Positions 43,670 to 52,535 are shown, counted from the stretch's first letter. The stretch: 64,000 nucleotides of DNA from DASVRA01 sp036388855 (GCA_036388855.1 DASVRA010000019.1:1-64000), one strand, 5' to 3'. Notes: generated by a model not told the origin, from the letters alone. Numbers and translations: made by a program.

Positions 43670-44148
43670 GCGGCGGTGGGGGTCGTGCCGCTGGTCAGCG
43701 AAACCGGCGGAGGGCCGTAACGGTTCTCGCCCGGGTCGCTCCTAGCCAGGCCGACCCACAGAACGTAGGCCACGTAGGCGCAGAACATCAGCAAGCCGAT
43801 CATGCCCATGGCGCCGAAGCCGGCCAGCATAGAGGCTCCGGAGGCGGCGTCGCTGCGGCCCATCATCGCCGCCATCATGCCGGCGCCTCCGGTCAGCATC
43901 ATCAACACCATGCCGATGGCGCCGATGGCATAGGGGACCGCAGCCAGCCAGCCGCTGCGGCCGCTGTCGTGCAGGCGCTTCGAGAACACGCAGACGGTCG
44001 GGTAGATCAGGGCCAGGCCGATGAGGGCGCCCAGCACGGGGATCATCCCGAGGACCAGGCCGGCCACGAACAGTATGGCGAAGCCGATCCAGAAGTCCCG
44101 CTGGCCGATGCGGCCGTTGGCGGTGAGAAACAGCGTCTTCCAGTCCAT
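43666..44148 (-). CDS. DUF805 family membrane protein inserted in the GTA cluster
   Basis: A 160-residue inner-membrane protein: MDWKTLFLTANGRIGQRDFWIGFAILFVAGLVLGMIP and VFSKRLHDSGRSGWLAAVPYAIG are the DUF805 signature, followed by a Met-rich loop (GMVLMMLTGGAGMMAAMMG) and a last helix. Function is unknown; DUF805 proteins occur singly across bacteria. It sits in reverse between g11 and g12, which are normally contiguous, so g12 to g15 need a promoter in 44149-44230. Confidence 0.85.
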   Translation of the reverse strand: MDWKTLFLTANGRIGQRDFWIGFAILFVAGLVLGMIPVLGALIGLALIYPTVCVFSKRLHDSGRSGWLAAVPYAIGAIGMVLMMLTGGAGMMAAMMGRSDAASGASMLAGFGAMGMIGLLMFCAYVAYVLWVGLARSDPGENRYGPPPVSLTSGTTPTAA

Positions 44149-44230
44149 GTGAGCCCTCCCTGAATCGCGGCGACTGTAGCGCCGGTATGCGGGAGCGCAA
44201 TGGTGAAGCTGACTGAGGAGTCACGTTGAG

Positions 44231-44860
44231 ATGTCATTCCATGAGGTGCGGATGCCGGCGCGGCTGGCGTTCGGGTCCACGGGCGGGGTGGAGAGAAGGA
44301 CGGAGGTCGTGGGGCTTGCGTCGGGGTTCGAGCGGCGCTCGAGCCCTTGGGCGCACGGGCGGCGGCGATATCTGGTGGGCGCGGGGGTGCGGTCGCTGAA
44401 GGACTCCGCGGATCTGGTGGCGTTTTTCGAGGCGCGGCGGGGGCGGCTGTATGGGTTCCGGTTCCGGGACTTCCTGGATTGGTCGTCGGCGACCGCCGGG
44501 GCGGCGATTTCGCCGTTGGATCAGGAGGTCGGGACGGGGGACGGCGCGGCGACCGAGTTCCAGTTGGTGAAGCGGTATGGCGAGGGCGAGGCGGCCTATT
44601 CGCGGCTGGTGCGCAAGCCGGTCGCGGGGAGCGTACGCGTGGCGGTGGCCGGCGTGGAGTTGGGGATCGGCCACTTCAGCGTAGATCACGCGACGGGCGT
44701 GGTGACGCTGGCGGACGCGCCCGAGGCTGGGGCGGCGGTGACGGCGGGATTCGAGTTCGATGTGCCGGTGCGCTTTGATGCGGACCGGATCGACGTGACG
44801 CTGGAAAGCTTCGAGGCGGGGCGGGTGGTGGCCGTGCCGCTGGTGGAGGTGCGGGTCTAG
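44231..44860 (+). CDS. GTA g12, distal tail protein (DUF2460)
   Basis: A 209-residue DUF2460 protein: MSFHEVRMPARLAFGSTGGVERRTEVVGLASGFERRSSPWAHGRRRYLVGAG and GFRFRDFLDWSS are family hallmarks. It forms the distal tail hexamer in RcGTA. It lies 82 bases after the start of the divergent DUF805 gene and 23 bases before g13. Confidence 0.92.
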   Translation: MSFHEVRMPARLAFGSTGGVERRTEVVGLASGFERRSSPWAHGRRRYLVGAGVRSLKDSADLVAFFEARRGRLYGFRFRDFLDWSSATAGAAISPLDQEVGTGDGAATEFQLVKRYGEGEAAYSRLVRKPVAGSVRVAVAGVELGIGHFSVDHATGVVTLADAPEAGAAVTAGFEFDVPVRFDADRIDVTLESFEAGRVVAVPLVEVRV

Positions 44861-44883
44861 GCCCGCGCGAGAGGGGCAAGGTC

Positions 44884-45780
44884 ATGCGTTTTATTCCAGG
44901 CGAGTTCGCCGCGCGTCTCGATGGCGGAGCGGCGAACCTCTGCACCTGCTGGATCGTGACCCGCGCCGACGGGGCGAGGATGGGGTTCACCGACCATGAC
45001 AGGCCGCTGGAGGTGGACGGGGTGAGCTGCGCGGCGGCGTCCGGGTGGACGGCTGGGGCGGCGGAGGCGGAGCTGGGGTTCGCGGCCGGTACGGCTTCGG
45101 CGGAGGGGGTGCTGGACGGGGAGGCGATCTCCGAAAGGGACATCGCGGCGGGGCTGTTCGATGGCGCGGAGGTCGAAGCTTGGCGAGTGGACTGGGGCGA
45201 GCCGTCGCTGAAGGTGATGCTGTGGAGCGGGACGGTGGCGCGGCTGGTACGCGAGGGGCAGCGGTTCACCGCTGAGGTTGAGGGGCCGCTGGCTAGGCTG
45301 GAGCGGGTGGCAGGCCGCACGTATGGGCGGCTGTGTGACGCGATTTTGGGGGACGGGCGCTGCCGCAAGGATGTGAGCGTGGCGGCGTTCAACGGCGCGG
45401 GCGTCGTGCTGGCGGTGGAGGATAACCGGCGGCTGGTGGTGAGCGGGCTGGAGGATTTCGCGGCGGGCTGGTTCGCGCGGGGGCGGTTGGTGTTCACCGG
45501 CGGGGAAAACGCCGGCGGGTCGGCGCAGGTGGCGGCGCATGACGTGGGCGCAGCTGGCGTGGTGCTGGTGCTGCAGGAGCGGCCGGCGTTCGCGGTTGCG
45601 GCCGGTGATGGGTTCGAGGTGCGGGCCGGGTGCGACAAGCGCTGGGGGACGTGCGGGGCGAAGTTCGCCAATACGATCAACTTCCAGGGGTTTCCGCATA
45701 TTCCCGGGGACGACTTCCTGCTGGCGCGGGCGGCGGAGGGGGAAGTGAACGACGGCGGGTCGCGCGTGGGCGCGGCATAA
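44884..45780 (+). CDS. GTA g13, DUF2163 hub protein with Fe-S type cysteines
   Basis: A 298-residue DUF2163/BR0599 protein. The N-terminus has NLCTCWIVTRADGARMGFTDHDRPLEVDG, and the C-terminus AGCDKRWGTCGAKFANTINFQGFPHIPGDDFLL. The cysteines C..C at the start and C....TC near the end match those that bind an iron-sulfur cluster in the RcGTA baseplate hub. An inverted-repeat element follows before g14. Confidence 0.9.
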   Translation: MRFIPGEFAARLDGGAANLCTCWIVTRADGARMGFTDHDRPLEVDGVSCAAASGWTAGAAEAELGFAAGTASAEGVLDGEAISERDIAAGLFDGAEVEAWRVDWGEPSLKVMLWSGTVARLVREGQRFTAEVEGPLARLERVAGRTYGRLCDAILGDGRCRKDVSVAAFNGAGVVLAVEDNRRLVVSGLEDFAAGWFARGRLVFTGGENAGGSAQVAAHDVGAAGVVLVLQERPAFAVAAGDGFEVRAGCDKRWGTCGAKFANTINFQGFPHIPGDDFLLARAAEGEVNDGGSRVGAA

Positions 45781-45783
45781 ACT

Positions 45784-45929
45784 CCCTTCCCCTCGATGGG
45801 GGAAGGGTCGGGGATGGGGTGTTCGCGCCGATGGCGCGTGAGGGACAGGCGTTTTTCCTCTCGCGCCATCTGCGGCGCCGATCTTGGCCACACCCTCACC
45901 CCTGCCCCTCTCCCATCGAGGGAGAGGGG
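45784..45929. repeat. long inverted-repeat element between GTA g13 and g14
   Basis: The ends are palindromes, CCCTTCCCC-TCGAT-GGGGGAAGGG (45784-45807) and CCCCTCTCCC-ATCGA-GGGAGAGGGG (45905-45929). Inside, GGCGCG and GCGCC blocks are arranged as inverted copies of one unit of about 65 bp. The design is like the element at 41004-41169 but the sequence differs. Confidence 0.65.
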
Positions 45930-45951
45930 TTATTCTCAACGGAGCTCCAGA

Positions 45952-46431
45952 ATGCTTGCACAGGCGGACGGCCTGCGCGCGGTCACGCGCGCGGAAATCG
46001 TGGCGGCGGCGCGGTCTTGGCTGGGGACGCCGTATCGGCACCAGGCGAGCGTGAAGGGGGTCGGGTGCGACTGCCTGGGGCTGGTGCGGGGGGTCTGGCG
46101 GGAGCTTTACGGCTGCGAGCCGGAGGGGGCGCCGGCGTATCGGGCGGACTGGGCGGAGGTTTCCGGCGAGGAGACGCTGCTGGAGGCGGCGCGGCGGCAT
46201 CTGGTGGAGCGGGCGCTGCCTGAGTTCGCACTGGGGGATGTGGTGCTGTTCCGGATGGCGCCGGAGGCCTGCGTGAAGCACGCGGCGGTCGTGTCAGCGG
46301 TGGAGGCGAGCGAGCCCGAGGCGCGGATCGTCCATGCCTATTGGGGGCGGGCGGCGGTGGAGAGTTGGCTGGGGCCGTGGTGGCGCAGGCGGCTGGTGGC
46401 GCGATTTGAGTTTCCTGGGGTGGCGGGCTGA
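45952..46431 (+). CDS. GTA g14, NlpC/P60 family peptidase
   Basis: A 159-residue cell-wall hydrolase: ARSWLGTPYRHQASVKGVGCDCLGLVRGVWRELYG contains the catalytic Cys, and VLFRMAPEACVKHAAVVSA the catalytic His. In RcGTA this peptidase helps the particle cross the recipient periplasm. ATG at 45952 with GGAG upstream is chosen; earlier starts would run through the repeat element. The stop overlaps the g15 ATG. Confidence 0.92.
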   Translation: MLAQADGLRAVTRAEIVAAARSWLGTPYRHQASVKGVGCDCLGLVRGVWRELYGCEPEGAPAYRADWAEVSGEETLLEAARRHLVERALPEFALGDVVLFRMAPEACVKHAAVVSAVEASEPEARIVHAYWGRAAVESWLGPWWRRRLVARFEFPGVAG

Positions 46432-49400
46432 TGGCGCAGGTTGTCCTGTCTTCGATCGGCAGCGCGGTGGGCGGGCCGGTTGGGGGCGCGATCGGATCGA
46501 CGCTGGGGCGGTATGTCGACCGGCGGGCGATCGCTTCGCTAGCGCCGGCGCGGCAGGTGGGGCCGCGGCTGGAGGGGCTGCAGCTGACCTCGACGGCCGA
46601 GGGCGCGCCGATGGCGGCGGCGTTCGGGCGGGCGCGGGTGGCGGGCCAGGTAATCTGGGCGGCTCGGTTCAAGGAGGCGGCGGTCGAGGGGCGCGACGGC
46701 GGCGGCAAGGGCGGACCGCGGACGGTGGACTATGCCTATTCGCTAAGCTTTGCGGTGGCGCTGTGCGAGGGGCCGATCGATGGGATTGGGCGCATCTGGG
46801 CCGACGGCAAGCCGATGGACCAGGCGGGGGTGGCGCTGCGGGTGTATCTCGGGGACGAGGCGCAGACGCCCGATCCGCTGATCGAGGCGGTGGAGGGTCA
46901 AGCTCCCGCCTATCGGGGGTTGGCGTATCTGGTGTTCGAGGATCTGGCGCTCGGCGCGTATGGTGACCGGCCGCCGCAGCTGATGGTGGAAGTGTTTCGA
47001 AGGCCGAAGCCCGCAGGCGCCGGACCGGCGCTGGAAGACCGGCTGACCGGGGTGTGCCTGATCCCCGGGGCGGGGGAGTTCGTCTATGCGACCGAGCCGG
47101 TGCTGCGGCGGCTATCGGTGAGCCGGTTCGCCAGCGAGAATGTCAACAACCTGCAGGGGCGGCCGGACTTCCTGGTGTCGCTGGACCAGTTGATGGCGGC
47201 GGCGCCGAACCTGGAAGAGGTGACGCTGGTGGTCGCCTGGTTCGGGGACGATTTGCGGTGCGGGGAGTGTTCGATCCGGCCGGGGGTGGAGGCGGCGGAC
47301 AAGGCGACGCTGCCGTTCGACTGGCGCGCGGGCGGGGTGGGGCGCGGCGAGGCGCGGCTGATCTCGCAGGTAGGCGGCGGACCGGCGTATGGCGGGACGC
47401 CGGCGGACCGGTGCGTGCTGCAGGCGATCGCGGCGCTCAAGGCGCGCGGGCTGAAGGTGACGCTGTATCCGTTCGTGATGATGGACGTGCCGCCGGGGAA
47501 CGGGTTGGCCGATCCGTATGGGGCGGGGGAGCAGGCGGCGTTTCCCTGGCGGGGGCGGATCACCTGCCATCCGGCGGCGGGGCAGGCGGGCTCGCCCGAC
47601 AGGACGGCGGCCGCGGAGACGCAGGTGGCGGCGTTCTTCGGCGAAACGACGGCGGAGGATTTCACGCCGGACGCTTCGGGTGTGGCCTACGACGGGCCCG
47701 ACGAGTGGGGCTTCCGACGGTTCATCCTGCACTACGCGCACCTGGCGCACGGGTCGGGGGGCGTGGACGCTTTCCTGCTGGGTTCGGAGCTGCGCGGCCT
47801 GACGACGGTGCGGGACGGGGCGTCGAGCTATCCGGCCGTAACGGCGCTGAAGGACCTGGCGGCGGAGGCGCGGGCGGTGCTCGGGTCGGAGGTGGCGCTG
47901 TCTTACGCGGCGGACTGGAGCGAATACTGCGGGCACAGGCCAACTGACGGTTCGGGCGATGTGCATTTTCACCTCGACCCCTTGTGGGCCGACGGCAGCA
48001 TCGATTTCGTCGGGGTGGATTGGTATCCGCCGTTGACCGATTGGCGCGACGGGCGCGCGCATCTGGACGCCGCGGAAGGGTGGCAGGGGCCGCGCGATCT
48101 CGCCTACCTCGGCGATCGGGCGGCAGGGGGCGAGGGGTTCGACTGGTATTACGCGTCCGAAGCCGACCGGCTGGCGCAGACGCGGACGGCGATCACCGAT
48201 CCTGGCGGCTATGGTGAGCCGTGGGTGTTCCGGGTCAAGGATCTGAGGAGCTGGTGGGAGAACCCGCATCACGACCGGCCGGGCGGGGTGCGGGTGGCTT
48301 CGACCACGGCTTGGGCGGCTCGGAGCAAGCCGGTGCGGCTGGTGGAGGTCGGCTGCCCGGCGGTGGACAAGGGCGCCAATTCGCCGAACCTGTTCTTCGA
48401 TCCGAAGAGCGCCGAGAGCGCGTTGCCGCCGTTCTCCAGGGGGGCGCGGGATGACCTGCAGCAGCGGCGGGCGCTGGAGGCGTGGTTCGCGCACTTCGGC
48501 GAAGCGGCGAACAACCCGGTGTCGCCGGTCTATGGCGGGCAAATGGTGGCGGGGCTGTCGGCCTGGTGCTGGGACGCGCGGCCGTATCCGGATTTTCCGG
48601 CGCGGGCGGAGGTGTGGAAGGACGCGCCGAACTGGCGCCTCGGGCACTGGCTGAACGGGCGGCTGGGAGCGGCGGGGCTGCCGGAGCTGGTGGCGGCGTT
48701 GGCCGAGCGCGGGGGCGTGGAGGTGAACGCGGGCGGGCTGGAGGGCTCGGTCATCGGGTTCGTGGTCGAACGGCCGATGCGGCTGCGCGACGCCATTGCG
48801 CCGCTGGGGACGACTTATGCGTTCGACGGGTGCGAGCGCGGGGGCGAAGTGGCGTTCCTGATGCGGGACGCGGCGGCGGGCGCGGAGGTCACGGCTGCGG
48901 AGTTGGCGCTGCCGGAGGATCGAGAGGCGCCGGCGCGGGAGGCGCGGACGCTGGAGCCGTCGCCGGACGAGGTGCGGGTGCGCTTCATCGACGAGGGCGC
49001 GGATTACCAGACGGGCGCGGTCGTGGCGCGCGTGGATGCGGAGAACGGCGGGGGCGGGGCGGACCTCGACCTGCCGATCGTGATGCAGGCGGGCGAGGCG
49101 GAGGCCGCCGGCTGGCGGGCGCTGCGAATGGCGGACGCGCGGGAGGCGGTGACGCTGCGGGTGGGGCCGCTCGTGGCGCTGTCGCTGGAGCCGGGGGACG
49201 TGGTGACGGTGGAGGGCTCGCCCTCACTGTGGCGAGTGGAGCGGGCGGTCGCGGACGAGGAGCCGCGGCTGGAGCTCAGCCGGGCCGAGGCGCCCGAGGC
49301 GAGCGACCCGCCGCTGGACTGGCGCTCGTCGCCACCGGTCGAGGTGGCGGGACCGCCGGCGTTGCAGTTGCTGGATTTACCGCCGTTGGCCGGATTTGAG

Positions 49401-50279
49401 GCGGACGCGCGGCCGCTGGCGGCGCTGGCGGTTGAGCCGTGGCGGGCGCAGGACCTGTATGCGGGCGCTTCGGCGGCGGCGTCGACGCGGCGGGCAACAG
49501 CCAGCGCGGCGGCGGTGGTCGGCGAGACCCTGAACGTCCTGGCGAAGGGGCCGCTGCATCGCTGGGACGAGGCGGCGCGGCTCTTGGTGAGGCTCGCGGG
49601 CGGGCGGCTGGAGAGCCGTTCGGAGGCCGAGGTGCTGGCGGGCGCCAACGCGGCGGCGGTGCTGACGCCTTCGGGCGAGTGGGAGGTCGTGCAGTTCCTG
49701 AACGCGCAGCTGGTAGCGGCGGACACCTATGAGCTCAGCGGCCTGCTGCGTGGGCAGATGGGCACCGACGCAGCGATGGCGGAGGAAACGCCGGCGGGGG
49801 CGGCCTTCGTGCTGCTGACGCGCGAGCTGGCGCGGGCGGAGGTCGGCCTAGCGGAGCGGGGCCTGCCGCTGCTGTGGCGCACCGCACCCGCGGGCGCGCC
49901 GCCAGGCGGGCTGGCCTCTACCGAGGCGGCGTTCACTTGGAGCGGCCTGCATTATCGCGCGTTCGCCCCGTCACACTTACGCGCCGAGCGGCGGGCGGAT
50001 GGTGACGTTCAGATCACCTGGGCGCGTCGCGCCCGCATCGGCGGCGACAGCTGGGAAGCCGAGCCTCCCCTGTCGGAGGAACGGGAGGCGTATCTGGTGG
50101 AGGTGCTGGACGGCGACGAAGTGGTGCGGACGGCGGAGACAGCAACGCCGGCCTTCACCTACTCTGCGGCGGCGCAGACCGCCAACTTCGGCGGTCCCGC
50201 GCCCGAGCCGCTGTCGTTGAGCGTGCGGCAGTGGTCGGCGGTGTATGGCTGGGGAACCCCCACTAAACGTGCCGCTTGA
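46431..50279 (+). CDS. GTA g15, host-specificity / megatron protein
   Basis: A 1282-residue tail-tip protein. After a small Gly-rich start (SSIGSAVGGPVGGAIGSTLGRYVDRR), the first 400 residues are the tail-hub part. Then comes the GTA TIM-barrel-like domain (KARGLKVTLYPFVMMDVPPGNGLADPYG, DEWGFRRFILHYAHL, LSYAADWSEYCGHRP, SIDFVGVDWYPPLTDWRDG), then the phage tail domain (FVVERPMRLRDAI...) and a C-terminal fibronectin-like domain (LRAERRADGDVQITWARRARIGGDSW). It binds the recipient surface. It is the last gene of the structural cluster. Confidence 0.93.
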   Translation: MAQVVLSSIGSAVGGPVGGAIGSTLGRYVDRRAIASLAPARQVGPRLEGLQLTSTAEGAPMAAAFGRARVAGQVIWAARFKEAAVEGRDGGGKGGPRTVDYAYSLSFAVALCEGPIDGIGRIWADGKPMDQAGVALRVYLGDEAQTPDPLIEAVEGQAPAYRGLAYLVFEDLALGAYGDRPPQLMVEVFRRPKPAGAGPALEDRLTGVCLIPGAGEFVYATEPVLRRLSVSRFASENVNNLQGRPDFLVSLDQLMAAAPNLEEVTLVVAWFGDDLRCGECSIRPGVEAADKATLPFDWRAGGVGRGEARLISQVGGGPAYGGTPADRCVLQAIAALKARGLKVTLYPFVMMDVPPGNGLADPYGAGEQAAFPWRGRITCHPAAGQAGSPDRTAAAETQVAAFFGETTAEDFTPDASGVAYDGPDEWGFRRFILHYAHLAHGSGGVDAFLLGSELRGLTTVRDGASSYPAVTALKDLAAEARAVLGSEVALSYAADWSEYCGHRPTDGSGDVHFHLDPLWADGSIDFVGVDWYPPLTDWRDGRAHLDAAEGWQGPRDLAYLGDRAAGGEGFDWYYASEADRLAQTRTAITDPGGYGEPWVFRVKDLRSWWENPHHDRPGGVRVASTTAWAARSKPVRLVEVGCPAVDKGANSPNLFFDPKSAESALPPFSRGARDDLQQRRALEAWFAHFGEAANNPVSPVYGGQMVAGLSAWCWDARPYPDFPARAEVWKDAPNWRLGHWLNGRLGAAGLPELVAALAERGGVEVNAGGLEGSVIGFVVERPMRLRDAIAPLGTTYAFDGCERGGEVAFLMRDAAAGAEVTAAELALPEDREAPAREARTLEPSPDEVRVRFIDEGADYQTGAVVARVDAENGGGGADLDLPIVMQAGEAEAAGWRALRMADAREAVTLRVGPLVALSLEPGDVVTVEGSPSLWRVERAVADEEPRLELSRAEAPEASDPPLDWRSSPPVEVAGPPALQLLDLPPLAGFEADARPLAALAVEPWRAQDLYAGASAAASTRRATASAAAVVGETLNVLAKGPLHRWDEAARLLVRLAGGRLESRSEAEVLAGANAAAVLTPSGEWEVVQFLNAQLVAADTYELSGLLRGQMGTDAAMAEETPAGAAFVLLTRELARAEVGLAERGLPLLWRTAPAGAPPGGLASTEAAFTWSGLHYRAFAPSHLRAERRADGDVQITWARRARIGGDSWEAEPPLSEEREAYLVEVLDGDEVVRTAETATPAFTYSAAAQTANFGGPAPEPLSLSVRQWSAVYGWGTPTKRAA

Positions 50280-50283
50280 GCGG

Positions 50284-50303
50284 GTGTGGCATTTCAGCCA
50301 CAC
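50284..50303 (+). terminator. hairpin after GTA g15
   Basis: GTGTGGC-ATTTCA-GCCACAC is a perfect seven-pair stem five bases after the g15 stop. No strong T-run follows, so it may act with Rho or as an mRNA 3' stabiliser rather than as a classic intrinsic terminator. Confidence 0.45.
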
Positions 50304-50369
50304 TGCCTCTTGCCTTGACCCCGGCGCAGCCTACCTGAGACAGCGGGGAATCCGTTGTCTCTGAAGGCC

Positions 50370-51329
50370 ATGGCGCAACAGGATCTGTATCAGGAGCTTG
50401 GGGTCTCCCGCTCGGCGAGCGCGGAGGAGGTGCGGCGCGCGTTCCGTAAACTGGCCAAGGAGCTGCATCCGGACAAGAACCCTGGGGACAAGAAAGCCGA
50501 GGAGCGGTTCAAGAAGGTGTCGGCGGCATTCGACATCCTAGGAGATCCAGACAAGCGGAAGAAATACGACCGGGGGCAGATCGACGCCAATGGGCACGAG
50601 ACCATGGGGCCTGGGTTTGATCCGTTCAGCCGTGGCGGTGGCGGGGGGACGCGGCGGCAGGGGCCTTGGGACCGGGCCGAGGAGATGCAGTTCGAAGGCG
50701 TCGATCTCAACGACATCCTGGGGGAGATGTTCGGCGGCGGCGGCGGCCGGCCTGGACGTGGCGGCGGGCGGCGCGGGGGCTTCGGCGGCGGGTTCGAGGC
50801 GCGCGGGGCGGACGTGCGGGCGACGCTGCGCATCGATCTGGAGGACGCGATCGCGGGGGGTACCAAGCGGATCGCATTCTCGGACGGGCGGACGCTGGAT
50901 GTCGCCATCCCCAAGGGCGCGCGCGAGGGGCAGGTGCTAAGGCTCAAGGGCCAGGGGGCGCCCGGACGCGCGGGGCCGGGCGATGCGTTGATCGAGATCG
51001 AGGTCGCGCAGCATCCAGTCTACCGGCGCGAGGACGACAAGCTGGTGATGGACCTGCCGGTCACCGTCTATGACGCGGTGCTGGGGGGCAAGGTGGAGGC
51101 GCCGACGCCGGACGGGCCGGTGACGCTCACGGTGCCCAAGGGGGCGAACACGGGAACGACCCTGCGGCTGAAGGGGCGGGGGCTGCCTGATCCGCAGACC
51201 GGGCGGCGCGGGGACCTGTTGGCGCGGTTAGCCGTTACACTTCCGGATGGTTCGGATGGCGCGCTGGAGAGCTTTTGCGAGAGTTGGCGGCGGGAGCGGC
51301 CTTACCGGCCGCGGCGGCGGGGCGGCTAA
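50370..51329 (+). CDS. DnaJ-class co-chaperone (CbpA-like)
   Basis: A 319-residue J-protein. The J-domain (about 1-70) carries the HPD motif in KELHPDKNPGDKK; a Gly-rich linker (about 90-150, GGGGGTRRQG, FGGGGGRPGRGGGRRGGFGGGF) follows; then two C-terminal substrate-binding domains (LRIDLEDAIAGGTKRIAFSDGRTLDVAIPKGAREGQVLRLKGQG and VYDAVLGGKVEAPTPDGPVTLTVPKGANTGTTLRLKGRGLP). The DnaJ zinc finger is absent, so it is CbpA-like and stimulates a DnaK ATPase. ATG at 50370 (MAQQDLYQELG) is preferred to TTG at 50355. Confidence 0.88.
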   Translation: MAQQDLYQELGVSRSASAEEVRRAFRKLAKELHPDKNPGDKKAEERFKKVSAAFDILGDPDKRKKYDRGQIDANGHETMGPGFDPFSRGGGGGTRRQGPWDRAEEMQFEGVDLNDILGEMFGGGGGRPGRGGGRRGGFGGGFEARGADVRATLRIDLEDAIAGGTKRIAFSDGRTLDVAIPKGAREGQVLRLKGQGAPGRAGPGDALIEIEVAQHPVYRREDDKLVMDLPVTVYDAVLGGKVEAPTPDGPVTLTVPKGANTGTTLRLKGRGLPDPQTGRRGDLLARLAVTLPDGSDGALESFCESWRRERPYRPRRRGG

Positions 51330-51359
51330 ATCGTCGCACAACGGTCTCCGAAGGCGGTG

Positions 51360-51375
51360 TTCAGGCGACATTCAG
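51360..51375 (+). promoter_or_regulatory. 11-bp-spaced direct repeat, OmpR/PhoP-type box candidate
   Basis: TTCAG (51360-51364), six bases, TTCAG (51371-51375). An 11-bp period is the arrangement bound by OmpR/PhoP-type regulators, and one is encoded two genes downstream, suggesting autoregulation. It lies 25 bases upstream of the PepSY gene start, close to where a -35 would be. Confidence 0.4.
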
Positions 51376-51399
51376 CGCCGGAGGCCTAATTATCCCTCC

Positions 51400-51849
51400 A
51401 TGAGACGCGGACTCTTCCCATTGGTTTTGGCGGTGCTGGCGCTGAGCGCGCCGGCGATCGCCGACGCGCGCCCCGGCCACGGCGGCGGGGGCGGGCGAGA
51501 AAAGCCGCGCGCGGAACGACAGCGGGACGACGGGCGCCGGCAGAGGGGGCGCGAGGGGCCGCGAGACTTCCGCGCCCCCGCGCCGCCCTACAACTCGCTG
51601 GGTGAGGGCTGGCGCGAGCAGCAGGACGAGGCGCGGCGGGGCGTGCGCCAAGGCGGCTACCGGCCGCTGGCGCAGGTGCTGGGCGACCTGCAGCGGCGCA
51701 ATCCAGGGCGGCAGCTGGATGCGGGGATCGAGCGGGGTTTCAACGGGCAGCCGGTCTACCGGGTGCGCTGGGCGGCGCGCAACGGGCGCCGGATCGACTA
51801 CATCGTGGACGCGCGCACGGGCGCGATCCTCAGGGCCGAAGGGCAATAG
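51400..51849 (+). CDS. PepSY domain secreted protein
   Basis: A 149-residue exported protein: signal peptide MRRGLFPLVLAVLALSAPAIADA, a very basic Gly/Arg-rich linker (residues 24-70), and a C-terminal PepSY-like domain (YRPLAQVLGDLQRRNPGRQLDAGIERGFNGQPVYRVRWAARNGRRIDYIVDARTGAILRAEG). Such proteins are often co-transcribed with two-component systems and may modulate the sensor. It is five bases upstream of the response regulator gene. ATG at 51400 starts the signal peptide. Confidence 0.75.
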   Translation: MRRGLFPLVLAVLALSAPAIADARPGHGGGGGREKPRAERQRDDGRRQRGREGPRDFRAPAPPYNSLGEGWREQQDEARRGVRQGGYRPLAQVLGDLQRRNPGRQLDAGIERGFNGQPVYRVRWAARNGRRIDYIVDARTGAILRAEGQ

Positions 51850-51854
51850 CGACC

Positions 51855-52535
51855 ATGAGAATCCTGCTCGTCGAAGATGATCCCGACCTGTCGCGGCAGC
51901 TGAAGTCGGCCCTGTCCGACGCCGACTACGCGGTGGACCACGCGCCGGACGGCGAGGAGGCGCACTTCCTCGGCGACACCGAGCCGTACGACGCGATCAT
52001 CTTGGACCTCGGCCTGCCGAAGATCGACGGGGTGTCGGTGCTGGAGCGCTGGCGACGCGACGGAAAGGCCACGCCGGTGCTGATCCTGACAGCGCGCGGG
52101 GCGTGGAGCGAAAAGGTCGCCGGCTTCGATGCCGGAGCGGACGACTACCTGACCAAGCCGTTCCATACCGAGGAGCTGCTGGCGCGGCTGCGGGCGCTCT
52201 TGCGCCGTTCGGCCGGCCATGCGTCGCCGGCCTTGGTGTGCGGGGGCCTCAGACTCGATCCGCGCGCGGCGCGGGCGTCGGTGAATGGGGAGCCCTTGAA
52301 GCTGACCTCGCTGGAGTACCGGCTGCTGCACTACTTGATGATGCACCAGGGGCGGGTGATCAGCCGCACCGAACTGGTCGAGCACCTGTATGACCAGGAC
52401 TTCGACCGTGACTCCAACACCATCGAGGTGTTCATTGGGCGGCTGCGGAAGAAGATCGGGCCCGACCGGATCGAGACGGTGCGCGGCCTGGGCTACCGCC
52501 TCACCGCGTTGCAGGGCGAAGCGGCCGCCGCGTGA
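51855..52535 (+). CDS. OmpR-family response regulator (PhoP/FeuP-like)
   Basis: A 226-residue regulator with a receiver domain (MRILLVEDDPDLSRQLKSAL, Asp51 in DAIILDLGLPKIDG, GADDYLTKPFHTEELLAR) and a winged helix ending ETVRGLGYRLTALQG. The first half is close to the PhoP/QseB group. It is operonic with a PepSY protein upstream and a kinase downstream (ATGA-type overlap, 52532-52535). Genes controlled are unknown; magnesium, iron or envelope sensing are typical for relatives. Confidence 0.88.
   Translation: MRILLVEDDPDLSRQLKSALSDADYAVDHAPDGEEAHFLGDTEPYDAIILDLGLPKIDGVSVLERWRRDGKATPVLILTARGAWSEKVAGFDAGADDYLTKPFHTEELLARLRALLRRSAGHASPALVCGGLRLDPRAARASVNGEPLKLTSLEYRLLHYLMMHQGRVISRTELVEHLYDQDFDRDSNTIEVFIGRLRKKIGPDRIETVRGLGYRLTALQGEAAAA

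Noticed and set aside
47112..48647. 511-codon open frame on the minus strand inside GTA g15
   Set aside because: It is antisense to a clearly conserved gene, Arg/Pro/His-rich with no domain, and is explained by the absence of stops in GC-rich DNA.
35234..50279. Ordinary prophage integrated at tRNA-Leu
   Set aside because: There is no integrase, repressor, replication, lysis or attachment-site duplication, and gene content and order match RcGTA-type gene transfer agents.
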